A DNA stretch of 64,000 nt from Lagopus muta (Eukaryota > Chordata > Aves > Galliformes > Phasianidae). The translations under genes were made by a program, and so were the position numbers. Shown in pieces: positions 37,721 through 49,330 of the stretch. Position 1 is the stretch's first letter. Each line of letters opens with the position of its first letter. The notes under the pieces are model-generated. The model had not been told where the DNA came from, searched no databases, and saw only the letters and a list, made by a program, of their open reading frames with translations. The stretch spans positions 10,168,001 to 10,232,000 of the forward strand of contig NC_064443.1 in assembly GCF_023343835.1 (NCBI RefSeq), in the 5' to 3' direction.

Positions 37721-38984
37721 TTGGGATTCATAGGTCCTGCTGGAAAAAGGCAGATGTTGTGAAAACCATTGTTAGTATATGTGTGCATATAGACTGTAAG
37801 AATAGAAAGAGCCAGTAGAGCTAGAGGAATCCAATGGGAGTTACAGTCCTCTATAAAGATGGTCAAAGTGGGCTGAGAATTTAGATAAATATGGCATTTA
37901 CATAAATCTGGCTTTGGGGGCTGAATGATTAGGAGATTAAGAGAGGAGAGTCCTTGGCACCCTGATGTGGACTTGTGTTTTTTGCCTCAGGCAGTGGCTA
38001 ATATTCCCGGAGGAACAGCATTCAGGCTCGATCATCTACACACTCTTTTTGGGTTTCCAGGCTGTTTAATTCATGCAGAAATAATCCTAGCATTCAGCAG
38101 GGCATGGCGGGGCAGCTGTTGAGAGGTCAGGGATTCATTTATTTAGCTTATAAATTAGGAAAAAAATACTGGCCTCAAATGTAAGATAGACAGATGCTGA
38201 GGAGAGGATGGCAAGCCAAAAACCATTACAGGAACTCACATGTGCTGTATCTGTGCATTAGGCTTGGTGTCAGCAGAGTGGGGTCCTGGAGTCACCCCGA
38301 TGGATAACACGAGATGAAAAGCTTCTCATAACTGGGCCCCAATTTCACCTGCACTCAGATATCAAAGGGGCTGTTTCTGCACAGCCAGGTGCAGCCTTTT
38401 GCCCCAAGCTCTGCCAACTTGTGCACGGCTGAATGAATCTGCTAAAATGATCAGCTGGGAAATAGCTAATGTCATTAAATACAATTTAGGCTGTCATTTT
38501 TATGTGTAGAGTCAACACCCCTCATGATGAATGGGTCAGCTCACACCTCAGGGAGCGATCGCTGCAGGTGTGTTGCTGCCTTAGAAAAAGATCAGGGCCT
38601 TGGTTTGCCCTGGCTTCTATTTAAGACTACAGCACAGTTTATGTAAAGGAAAGATTGGGCCCTGAGGAACGATGTCTGTTGTAAGGCGCATGAGAAAGAA
38701 TAAAGGAAGATGGCTTATGTCAGATTTTTGATTTTGCTGAAGTTTCAACACAGCACAAATTCCCAGAGCCCCAGGAAGGAACACTGAAATTTTCTTCAGC
38801 AGACTAATGATGTTTGAGGCTATTTTTCTTGTTGCAGGCAACTGCACACCAATGGCAACAAAAAAGGAGCCTAATGAACCTGCTGAAATGTATGGCCCTA
38901 ATGAAGATGAAAGTCTCTCTTCTTACCTAGAAACACACACACACACAAAAGAAATTAAAAAAGAAATGACAAGGTGCCAGCTGC
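37721..38984. other. Non-coding sequence, partly enhancer-like
   Basis: The part at 38280-38580 is repeat-free and has a paired T-box motif, listed separately. An (AC)n run is at 38933-38948. No gene is seen. Confidence 0.4.
38541..38573. promoter_or_regulatory. Spaced inverted T-box half sites
   Basis: TCACACCT at 38541-38548 and AGGTGTGT at 38566-38573 form an inverted pair of T-box half sites with a 17-bp spacer. The spacer contains the perfect palindrome GCGATCGC (38555-38562). T-box factors bind such half sites, alone or paired. Occupancy is inference, and the second copy differs at its last base. Confidence 0.3.
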
Positions 38985-39380
38985 TGTGAGAGATTTTAGA
39001 GGCACAACTGGATCTGCAAAAAGGAAGAAAGGAAGGGAAGAAAGAAAAAGCTGTTTCCCTGGGGTTCTTCTGCAGGACCATTCTTCATTGCTGCTGAGTC
39101 TGCATTAAATGGCGCAGCTGGCTGAAGGAGGAAGGCTTCTGGGTGGAGGGGAATACAGAGATATATATTTTTAATGGGCTCATAAGTTCCTAGAGAAGAG
39201 AAATGAAGGGCTGTTAAGCTTCTTGAGCTGAAAAGTTCTTGTGATCCCAAGGAGCGTGAGTGCTGCATTGCCTCTGGTGATTGTCAGCTCTCTGCAATCT
39301 CTACTCCATTTGTTATTTTATTTCTGTGAGAACAAACAGTCTATCACCTGATAAGATTTATAACTAATACTGAGCAGGAT
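38985..39380 (+). repeat. Local duplication, copy A
   Basis: This segment aligns in the same orientation to 40185-40580. Shared blocks in order: 'ggcacaa.tg', a purine-rich run (ggaagggaagaaagaaaaag), 'attgctgctg..tctgc.ttaaa', a 22-bp identical block at 39159-39180, 'gagaaatgaagggctgtt' (39198-39215), 'aaagtt', 'tttatttctgtg' and 'cctgataag.ttt'. Copy A is slightly shorter. It has no coding potential, and I cannot match it to a named repeat family. It may be an old local duplication of a regulatory or transcribed unit. Confidence 0.8.
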
Positions 39381-40184
39381 TATACAGAAAATACTGAAAT
39401 TTATACTGTAAGGCTTGTTGGTTTTCACTGAGATCTGCTCCAGAATAGCGAGACATTAATACACCAGCTTTCTCCTCTGGAAGCCTGCTGCCAAGGCTCA
39501 GTTTGACTTTACTGGTGAAAGAAGATTGTCTTTTTATCTCCAGCTCCTCGCAGCCTCCTGGGGACAAGGGCTCTTTGACAGTTTGGGGGCACCTGGATGA
39601 GTAGGAGATGCTGTCTGTCATGTCTGAGGTGTGTTGACAGTGCTGCATGGAAAACCTGCCCAAGCTCTTGTCCACATCCTTCTTCATGCCACAGTGCAGA
39701 TCTGACATTTCTAGGAGCTGTGACTAGCAAAACACTGACTCAAAAGACCCATAAAAATCAGTTGCCTAATGGGTATGGTTTTCTAATGAAGAGAATAAAA
39801 ATTATTATCAGCAGACTAACATTCGGCCCTCAGCCCTTCTGTCAGAAATCTACAGGTCTCCCTGAATTTAAGGGCTGAGTTGGAGACATTATGTACAGGG
39901 GATGTTTTGGAATGAGGAAAGCTCTTATGAAGGATGATTGCTTCTACCCTGACTATTTTTGCTTTGCAGTGGTGCCTTGAGATTTCATTTTCGGACAGGG
40001 AGTGCTTGTGCCAAGTACTGTGCAGACACAAAGCAGAGTATGACCGTGCAACCCAGGAGGATAACGTGGACCTTAGGAAAGAGCAGAAACGTCTTGCTAA
40101 TAACAATGAAAACACTTTCTTTCAGTGACTCTATCTGGAAAATACAAGAACAGGAGGAGGAAGTGAAAAGGACAAAGCTCTGGC
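39381..40184. other. Spacer between the two duplicate copies
   Basis: No clear counterpart of this spacer is found next to either copy, so the duplicated unit seems confined to about 390 bp, or the flanks have decayed beyond recognition. Short frames only. Confidence 0.5.
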
Positions 40185-40580
40185 ACTTAAAGATGTTTCA
40201 AAGGCACAATTGAAGCTGCAGAGAGAAAAGGGAAGAAAGAAAAAAAAATCCCTGCCTCAACAGGGCTGCTGCTAAAGGGTCATTCCTTATTGCTGCTGCT
40301 GCTGATTCTGCGTTAAAAGGTGTAGCTGATTAAAGATTTGGTTTTGGGGAGGGTGAGGGGTGAGGGAATATATAGATATATATTTTTAATGGGCTTGTAA
40401 GTTATTAGAAGGAGAAATGAAGGGCTGTTGAACTTGTATGGCTAGAAAGTTCCCGGAACCTTGAATTTAGCAGATGCTTTAGCAATTGCCTTTCATCTCC
40501 ACAATCTTTACTTGTGTTGTGATTTTATTTGTGCGCCGTCCAACAGGAGCTGTCCTCTGATAAGGTTTGTGACAGATGTT
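40185..40580 (+). repeat. Local duplication, copy B
   Basis: This is the counterpart of 38985-39380, offset by about 1,210 bp with few indels. The 22-bp identical block is at 40373-40394 and the 'gagaaatgaagggctgtt' block at 40411-40428. Copy B has an expanded (GCT)n (gctgctgctgctg near 40290) and a G-rich insertion (40341-40365) relative to A. The central 85 bp agree at roughly four positions in five by eye; the edges agree less well. Confidence 0.8.
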
Positions 40581-42384
40581 TGCTGCTCGTCCCCAACACA
40601 GACTAAAAAGCCAGACAGTATCCTACGCCTTCCCACTGATGGTATCTCTGTAACACACTCCAGTCAGATGCAGGTCACTTTGTTAAGGGACTGCAGATGT
40701 GTAACCACTTCCCACCACCGATAGACTCCTACACCTCCTTTTGATGATGCAATAAATCCAGATATAAAGCTTCCAGCCCTGGACCAGGTATGCTGTGACT
40801 GAATGATGCAAAGCACTGATGTGATGAATGCCTGCTCTGATAGCAAAAAATTGCTCAGAAAACGCTACTGGGCTAACTTTGCATCAACAGACTCTTTTTG
40901 CAGGACTTGGTGTTAAATCTTATCCAAATACTCGAAGAAACTTCACGTTGCCTTCTCCAGCAGGTTGCAGAGAAAGGCAGCCCCGTTTCCAGGCCAGATT
41001 CAGTGTAAATCACTGCCTGAAAGGTAACTGGTCCTGCACACACCTGGTGCGAATGGTCTTGGGACCAAGGGCATAAAGCACTGACTTGTGAAGTCATCTG
41101 TGCCTGCAATACATCACGTCAGCTTGCCCGCTGCAAAGCGAGCCTGCACAGCTACTTATCTTGATCTATGTGTCACATACTGTTGTTCACTCAAGACATA
41201 AAGCGGGGGTAAAACACATCTCGTAGCTGCATATTTCTTTGTGTCTCAACTGGGAAGATGTTTCTGGCTAGGGAGGTTAATGTGCTGCAAACATCAGGTT
41301 TTTTATTATTATTGGAAAAAAAAAAAAAAAAGAAAATGCCAATTTCTTTTTTTCCCACCTCTCCAGCTCAAGTGGATTATTGTGGTTTAAAATAAACAAA
41401 GATTGCTACACAGCAACCTCTCACCCTCTTTCCCGAAAGCCAGCCTTTGAGACACAGAGCAAGGATAGAAGAATCATTAGAGTGTGATAAATAAATCCAT
41501 CACAGGGATAACAGAAGTCCTAAGCTACATGTACCAAGTAGATGGAAAGAGAAAGAGGTCACACCAGTGAGGAGAAAGAGCGAGGCAGCACGCAGCAAGC
41601 ATTTAAACAGGAATTAGTTACAAATACATATATATACAGATAAGCACAGTGAAAATGATCCTCAGAGAGGCGATCAAGGGGAGAGAGGGAAAGCAAAGAT
41701 GTTTGCAGAAAGCAGAAGCTATGGAGTTAGTGTTGGTTAGATAGGACAGCTGCACGTGGTGGGATGCGGTGAGGCAGGAGTGGGCACTGCATGTTAAATA
41801 GGACTTATCACAGCTGCACCAAATCTGGAAAAGCTTTTGAGTCCTGGCTGAGGCTGGGTGGTCCCAAGAGGAGGCAGCTTCAGCCCTTTGCTGGCTTTCC
41901 TCATGGCATCCTTCCGCATGTTGCCTGGTGAGATGGAGTTTAGAGATCTATCTGATCAGTGGGAGAAGCAGCAGAGATCTGAGTACACAAATAAATCACA
42001 TAACTTAGCAGAGGTTCCTGCAGAGCAGATGTCCTCTGACGTGATGTATTCATACCTGCTCAGACCTGGCCAAATATGACCTGAGTGCCAGTGAATTATT
42101 TCCTTGGCAAAAGACAGACATAACAGGGGAGCTGTTCTGCCAGCTTTTAGGATGGAGTAAAGGCAGATGTTTTGGGGGGAACGGGGAGACACCTCCTCTT
42201 TGGAGTGTTTCAGAGATGTTAGACACCAGCAGTGAAAGTTTCTGGTGGGTTACAGTTGGATGGGTTTGTGATGGGAACCACGACAGTGATTCTTCTCTAA
42301 CCCTGAAGTTTAACTAACAAGTTGAAAGTATGATCACACAAGGGGCAGGGTAGTAATACAGCTTTTTGTTATAAAAGGCTTTTC
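40581..42384. other. Unique non-coding sequence
   Basis: An A16 run is at 41316-41331. No gene or named repeat is recognised. Confidence 0.5.
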
Positions 42385-42470
42385 TTCAGAATCCAGTTGC
42401 TTGTCTGCATAATAGGGGCAATAATTTCTGTATGCCTGGATGACTATTTAATGTTGAGTACTGATATGTG
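42385..42470 (+). mobile_element. Possible MIR-like SINE fragment
   Basis: The sequence 'cttgtctgcataataggggc' followed by 'aataatttctgta' resembles the MIR segment 'catctgtaaaatggggataataatac'. The downstream 'tgactatttaatg' is weaker. The fragment is short and the call is tentative. Confidence 0.3.
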
Positions 42471-44149
42471 ATCTGCAGAGCATCTGTTGCTTTCCAGCTT
42501 GGGACAGAACTGGGGAGCAGTGTGAAGAACCTGTAGGCAGGCATCAAAACTGACAGAAACTCACAATGTTTGCATCTCCTGTTCAATTGCAAAGATAGTA
42601 GAAGAAAAACAAATAACAACAAAACAACAGGAATATATTTTCAGGGATAATGTTTTCAGAATGGCTTCCTGATGGCTGGCCAGCTTTGATGAAATGCTGC
42701 TTTTCTCTTCATTTTATTAATTGAGATTGTGAACTTATTTGACCGTAAACAAGAATTTTTTGGCTATTGTTTTCTGTTTAAATTCAATCTTTTGTGATGT
42801 TTTAGTGAACAATTGAAACAGGAACACCTTGTTTTCATCCTTTTTCCTCTTCCTTTTAGCATTAATGTACAATAAGGAGAAGAGAGATGAGATAGCATTG
42901 CTATTCTTAGTTCCTAATGTAGATGTTTGTGAACGCTGAAATAAAGATATATGGGCTTACATAGTTTTTCCTCCATTTACACATCTCTCTCCATAGAAAT
43001 TAGAAAATCATCTTTGCCTTTGCCTGGCTTTGTATATTTCACATTTCCTTTCCAATGTGTTTTTTATTGCTTTTTTTTTTTTTTCTTTTTCTTTTTGTTT
43101 TGTGTGTGTATGTGTGTTATATCATATCTCAGATCAGCACCACTCTGTTTCTACTGACTCCAGTGTTCTGGCCCTTTTACAGGTCGGAGTCATCACTCCT
43201 TAATGCTATGGTCTTTCAGACTGTTTCTCCCTTAGTCTGTCTCACTCTCTCTCTTCTGGACATGGGGAATGAGCTCAGGACACTGGTGGTCACAACATCA
43301 CTGTATTTGTTGTACAGCCAAAAGCTGCTACAATTATCCTCATCAGTGAGGGGATGAAGCACGTGTAGAGTTTAAGAGTCTCTTTAATGACTTGTTGATC
43401 AGTTGAGTTCAAATGGTCGCTAGCACAACAGATCTGTGCTGCATGTGTTTGCACTGCAAGGATCAGGGGATGCATCAGGACAGGACAGGACAGAATCTAA
43501 GCAAAATCAGATTAAACCAATGTCTGAGACTCTCAGTAGGCTTTGGATTACGTGCATAAGACTGGGTGGGTATTTCACTAGAGCAAAAAGGGGTGGACTC
43601 TTTCTCTCTTCTACAAGACAGAAATTCATTACACATTGTGAATTTAGTTTTATTTGCATCTCTTATACGAAAGAGGAAGCAGAGCATTGAGAAGATAAAA
43701 AGTTTGGTAGTCCCAAGCTACCAGGCAGCCCCATTTTCACACCATGTGAAAGGGTAGAGCCTTTTTGCTTTGGGGGCAGTCATGTATCTGAAGAAACACC
43801 CAGAGCCATTTCCAAAATGAGCACCTGCTTTGAGAAACAGTACCTATCTCTGCATTAGAGGAGAGAAGCACAAAAAATCCCCATGGATTTCCCTTTTCCA
43901 AGTCCCTCTAAAATCCACCGCACTTTAAATTAAGATTTCACTCTAGCACTGCTTGCTGTTATTCTCCCCAAGACATGAATACCAACCCTTATTGTTTCAA
44001 AGCCGTGGGCAAAGAACCAAAGAAAATCTATGCAAACCTTTGTTGGTGAGAGGCTTTTGAGATTCACAGTATTTTGTTTTGTGGCTGCCACATCTCTGTG
44101 CTTAGAGGTCATCATCATCTGCCCTAGATAGAACATGATTAATAAAGAA
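42471..44149. other. Unique non-coding sequence
   Basis: T-rich and TG-rich simple sequence is at 43065-43117 and a (CAGGA)n run at 43476-43493. Nothing coding is recognised. Confidence 0.5.
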
Positions 44150-44520
44150 CTGTTTTAATGTAATTTTCTCCGCTGACCTTAATTGCACAGGTCAGAAATG
44201 AAAGCAGCTCACCATATGCCAGACATTAAGGTTTCGAGCAATTCCCCAGCAAACGTTACACTCCCTTGGATTGGATTGGAGCCCAGCCAGGCTGCACTCA
44301 TTGAAACTTATAAATTGCCTTTATCTTGCTGGCAATGTAAAATTAAATTGGTATAAGGGATATTGCATTGTTGATGAAGATGTACAAGGCAGAGTTAACT
44401 TCAGTACAGTGAACTTATCACAAGATATGAGAAATATCTTAATTGGCTCAACACCTTCCTTGAGCTGCCTTGAAGAAACCCAGTGTTCCCGAAAACTGCA
44501 GCGCCATTAAAGGAAATAGT
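44150..44520. promoter_or_regulatory. Candidate conserved non-coding element
   Basis: This AT-rich, repeat-free block has nuclear-receptor-like 'tgacctta' and 'aggtcag' half sites near its start (44173-44198), a tandem 'ggattggattgg', and GATA/TAAT-class sites (ttatct, aaattaaattgg, cttatcac, cttaattgg). The call is by motif texture only. Confidence 0.28.
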
Positions 44521-47500
44521 CACTGTTCATTCTCTTTGTGTTTGAATTGTACAGCTTTTCCTGTACTGTTCATGAATGGTAGGGTGCTAAACAGGATATA
44601 GCAGTTTAGAAATGATGACACTGTAGTGAGCTATGATTGAATCTAAAAAGTCCTTTTCTTGTAATGTATTTATGTCCTATAAGCCCTCCCTGGCTACAAT
44701 TCTTCCCCAAGCTCTATTTCAATCCACTGTCCATACAGGCCTCATTTTGTCAAGTTTTCTCATCTCTTCCTATAATGACAATTGCATGATGTAAATCTGT
44801 GAGCAGCAGGGAGTCTTTGGCAGAAGATGAACTCTAGTGAACATTAACCCTTCTGGGCTCTTTTAACATTTGGACCCAGGCTTTGGAAGTAAATGAAAAT
44901 GAAAATCCTTCCAGTAATTTTCTCTTCTCATGAATTCAATCAGAAAAATTAAAGACAGCCAAGACCTTTTAGGTCAATGTGTCCTGCTTTCCTTTTGTCA
45001 GAGTCTTTGTGACTCTGCTAAATCTCTTTGAGAAGATTGGAAAGTTATTGTATTACTTGCTACAATCCTTCTAGAATTATAACTATATTAATGTAATTGT
45101 ACCAAAGTGAGGCAGACATTTTCCAGAGAGAGAGAGAGAGTGAGGAAGGCAGTGTTCTTACTTTCAGGGGCTTATATTCTCAAACAACAGAGTTCAATAG
45201 AGGAAGCCAAGTAGCGATGCAGTGGGGCTTGATGGTTATGCCAAGAGGGACCAAGCAGCATAGTAGAAGAGCCCTCAAAAAGCATGAGGGCTTTTCCCAT
45301 TCCTGTGACAGATGTGCATGAAGTCTTGAAAGCAGTTACGCACACAGCAGATGTCATCACCAGGAATTATTTGCATGCCCAGTCACAAAACCAAAGTGCC
45401 GTGTATCCCTCTGTGAGTTATGGGGCTATGAGCCCTGGGATCTTTGTGAAAGAGAATGTCAGACTTCTGCCAGCTATATTTGCAAAGGGAAAACAGTGTT
45501 GGATGAGTGAGCTACAGGCTGGACAGAGAGCTCTGAAAGGCTGGTGTCAGTTGTCCTTGACCCTGGGCAATGCTCCATATGTATAACTGACCAAAATTCC
45601 TGGGTCTTTGATGCCAGAATCATTAAGGCAATTATGCCCTCTATTACCACACAGGTATTTATCCATTGTCCTTGACATGAGATCCAATCTCTTTAAGTTG
45701 TAAGGTGGCTGAATTTCCCCCCTCTGAATCTAAAGAAAGATTCATCACTCAGAGATTAATGCAGCCTGGAGTACTGTACCCAAAGTCCAATTTGTGAACA
45801 TCGCGTGCTCCCCCACTCACATTCATAATACCCAACGTGGACGATATTCAGACTGGGAGGATCCCTGTAGGACTCACAGTCTCCTTGTAAGTTTGAGGCT
45901 ATCCTGAAATTGGCAGTCCTCTAAGTGTCAACAGTAGAATTGGTGTAGTGCTGGGAGGAGCAGGGGATGCCCCACGAACCATCCATCTGGACACAGGCAG
46001 AATCAATACCTTTCAGCCCCTAGGCGTTAGGGTGACAAGCTCTAACAAATGCAGCAGATGGGTATCTCGTGGAGAGTCTTTAGTAGGCTGGCTGAGTGCC
46101 TGACAAACCACAGGGAGGAAATCACAGTATTAAAAGAAGCCCCACGCAGAAACACAGTGAAATTTTGCCAGCACAACATCCGACCAGTTCCCGAAAGGGC
46201 TTCCTGCACAGCGGAAGTCAAACCTGCTGTCTTTTGCATCCACTTTCTCCTTTATTCCCAAACCCAATGCCATGAAAGGGCCTTGGCAAGCAGCTCACCA
46301 AAGCAGTCATTTCCCATGGTTCCTCTTCTCATGTTCTTTCAACACCCGAGGGACAGAACAAGAAGCATCGAGGTTGTACATGGGCCATGCCTGGAAGTTT
46401 TTTACAAAGGAAAGAGAGTGATTTCAGTAGAACATGTCTGCTAACCGGCATCTTCACCTAATTAGCTGTGGAAAAGTCACCAGATGGACACAGATTTTAA
46501 TGATGGCTTCATTCAGAGTCTTGGAGGAGTGGGTTGGGTATAAGAGATAATTATCCTGACTTTTAGATGTAAAAGGCTTCTATTTTATTCTGTTTTTTTT
46601 TTGGTTTTTTTTTTTTCCCCTCTAGTTCATTTTTAATGAAAGAGAGGAATGGTGAAATTCAAAACATCAAATAAAAAAGGAAGGTTGACAATGCATCGTT
46701 TAATCTCTGCTCAGTGCCAGCCTGGAGTGACATTTCTAAGGATTGGTTTGATGGGAAGCTTGTTTGTTCATAAATTGCCACAAAATGGCATTCTGGGTTT
46801 AGCCAGGGACTTTCCCCCTCCCCCTGTGTGCTGGGAGGAAACTGAAAGCGATCTCATTAAATGCTGCAGGGGATGGAGGTGTGTTACGACGACACAGAAA
46901 GAAATACAGATGGGAAATGCCTCTCTCACTCATTCTCTTTCCTATCCTTCATACACACCTTCGCTCAAACCCAGTGCTCAATAAGGGCATGAAGATGAGA
47001 TCATAAAGGCATATCCACCAGTGCACAGCTGCCCCAAATGCTGGTAAATACCTCATGTCCTAGTGGGACTCTTCTTTAGCATACAGAGCAGAGCTGGTAT
47101 CTGCAGATCAGGGGAGCTGTTACCAGTGGGGAATGGGTGCAGAAAATGGAGAAGGAGGCAACCATAAGACCTGGACAAAACACAGTTTTCAGAGGATAAT
47201 TCCTTTTCAGAGGTGTAGACAGAAAGGTGTTTTTCCCTTTTTTCCTAACTGGTTCCTATAGCCTGCTACCATCTGGGTGCAGGTAGGAGAAAACCCATGA
47301 GTGACTCAGAGCACCAAGCAGCTGTGGGTTTGAGGAGCAGGTTTGCAGAAGGCTTTCAGGAATTGACAGTACAGAAAAGTAAGTTTTATGGAATCAGAGG
47401 CACTCCACTGAAGATGTGTGCTCTAAATGATTGCTTTCCATAGGTCTGGGGTATGCTCAGTTGTAACATACACGGCACAACTTTAGTCATATCGATTTGG

Positions 47501-48849
47501 GTACATTTAGAGCCTTGCAACTGATGCCTGGAAGTGAATTTTTACAAAAACCTTATTAGCAGCAAGAGCACTTAAATCTGAGAAGGCTGAATGCCATACA
47601 TGTGTCAAGGAAAAGCCATTTATGTCCTCTGCTCATATTTTTTGTCTTTTTTTTGGCCAGCAAGTCCCTCCCATTGCCACCAGTGCTCCATAATCATCTG
47701 ATAGAAAAGTAGGAACACAAACAAGAATCGAAACCTAACAAATCCTCAAATTTCTTTTGAAACCCTTTTGATGGCAGACAATATGCACTGTATGGCTATC
47801 AGATTAGGTTACTATCATTCAGATCAAGTGCAGTCTCTAGAGATAGGTTTTGTTCCCCAGCATCATAGTGAAGGACCTGATTGTGGTACAAAAGGATGGA
47901 AGTGTAAGATATATAAAAGAATGGAGAAACAAAGGACAAAAGGCCTGTAATTTCTGAGAAACTATACAGGCAGCTGGATAAGTGGATCATGGTATCAGTA
48001 ATTGAAATAACTGAGACCTCTTAAGTCCATAAAATGAAGAAGGCACTTGAGAGCAACATTGCTGGAGCAGCTCTAGCACTCATCTGGCCTGGGTAACCCA
48101 TGAGACCAACCTTTCACACAGTGCTCCAACCCTCTCGGTGCAGCTAATACACAGTAGAATAGGAGAAAGTCTGCATAAATAGAAGTTGATGGAGAAATTC
48201 AAAAGAGGCCACTCAGTTCTCAAAATGCCTCCCTTCATTATCACGTTTTCAATAGACATGGGAAGATTGAAAGGGAAAAGATTTATTAATGTTGCTACCA
48301 ATATTTTACTGCCATTTTCCCAAATTAGTAGCAATCTTTTGTGAAATATGGCATTCTGAAATATTCAGATCCAAATTCTCACCTTAAGCTTTTGCATTAA
48401 CTTTAGTTGAAGGTCTTACTCCTAACTTGAGAAGAAAGAGTATGGGACATACTCCTGTGCCAATAGGGAAAGTCTGTAGAACCCCTTACCTCGGTGAGTT
48501 TAACTCAGTGAATCACAGGAGAAGGCCGGTGACAGTTACAGCTGGACTATATTTGTTTTTTAGCTTTAAAAAAAGGGAACATTCAGAGATGAGTGTGGGA
48601 TCTTTTCTGTCAAGTACTGAGCATTTTTTGAGCAAATTCCTTCAGTGATCAGTGCGGCCAGAGGAGCTGGATGTGCTGAGACCGTCCCTACCAGCACTCA
48701 GACTCTTGGAGGATCTGATCACATATTAGGAATGCCATGGTCAGGCCAGGATGAACAAGCCATCATAACATTACAGCCATGTCACTAGTGATGTCACTTA
48801 GAGCAAATGATGACCTAAGTACTTTCTTGTTCTATCTGTGCTTTGATAA
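44521..48849. other. Unique non-coding sequence
   Basis: A (GA)n run is at 45126-45141 and T-runs at 46592-46616. Frames of up to 131 codons (46049-46444) are without recognisable domains. No interspersed repeat was identified in over 4 kb. Confidence 0.5.
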
Positions 48850-49330
48850 TGCTTTTTTTTCCCTTTTTTTTCTCCCATCCGCTATTTATTTACATGGAGT
48901 GAGGCCACTGAAGTGACAAGCTCAGTTAACGAGATGGTTCATCATTTCCTCTCTCTGTAATTTTAATTCAGCAGATTGCTTCCTTGCATCTGCATGTGTA
49001 TCGGTGCGCCTTACACTCCTCTGACACATCACCTTTCCAGGGCTATCATTTTTCATCCAGATTATGGACACACTTTTGGAAAGTGGCCTCAACCAGTGAG
49101 GCGAGGAGAAGTTGGATCATTTTTATGAGCCAAGGGGTAGAGTGATCCATAAAATACATGTCAAATTAGAACTAGCGCTTCACTGTAAGGAAGACACCAA
49201 TTAATGGGTTCTGAGGGTTTGGACTTAATAGAGCGAAAGATTTACCAGCCTCTAAAAGCTTAATACCAACACCATTTATTGGGTGAAATCGTTTGTCAAT
49301 GGCTAGGAGCTTCCTGACTCTCCCATGCCC
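48850..49330. promoter_or_regulatory. Candidate conserved non-coding element
   Basis: This repeat-free block has many AT-core sites (gctatttatttac, gtaattttaattcag, accaattaatgg, cttaatagag, gcttaatacc) and E-box-like 'catctgcatgtg'. Stops occur in all frames. It is flanked on the left by T-rich simple sequence (48851-48872). Texture only. Confidence 0.28.
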
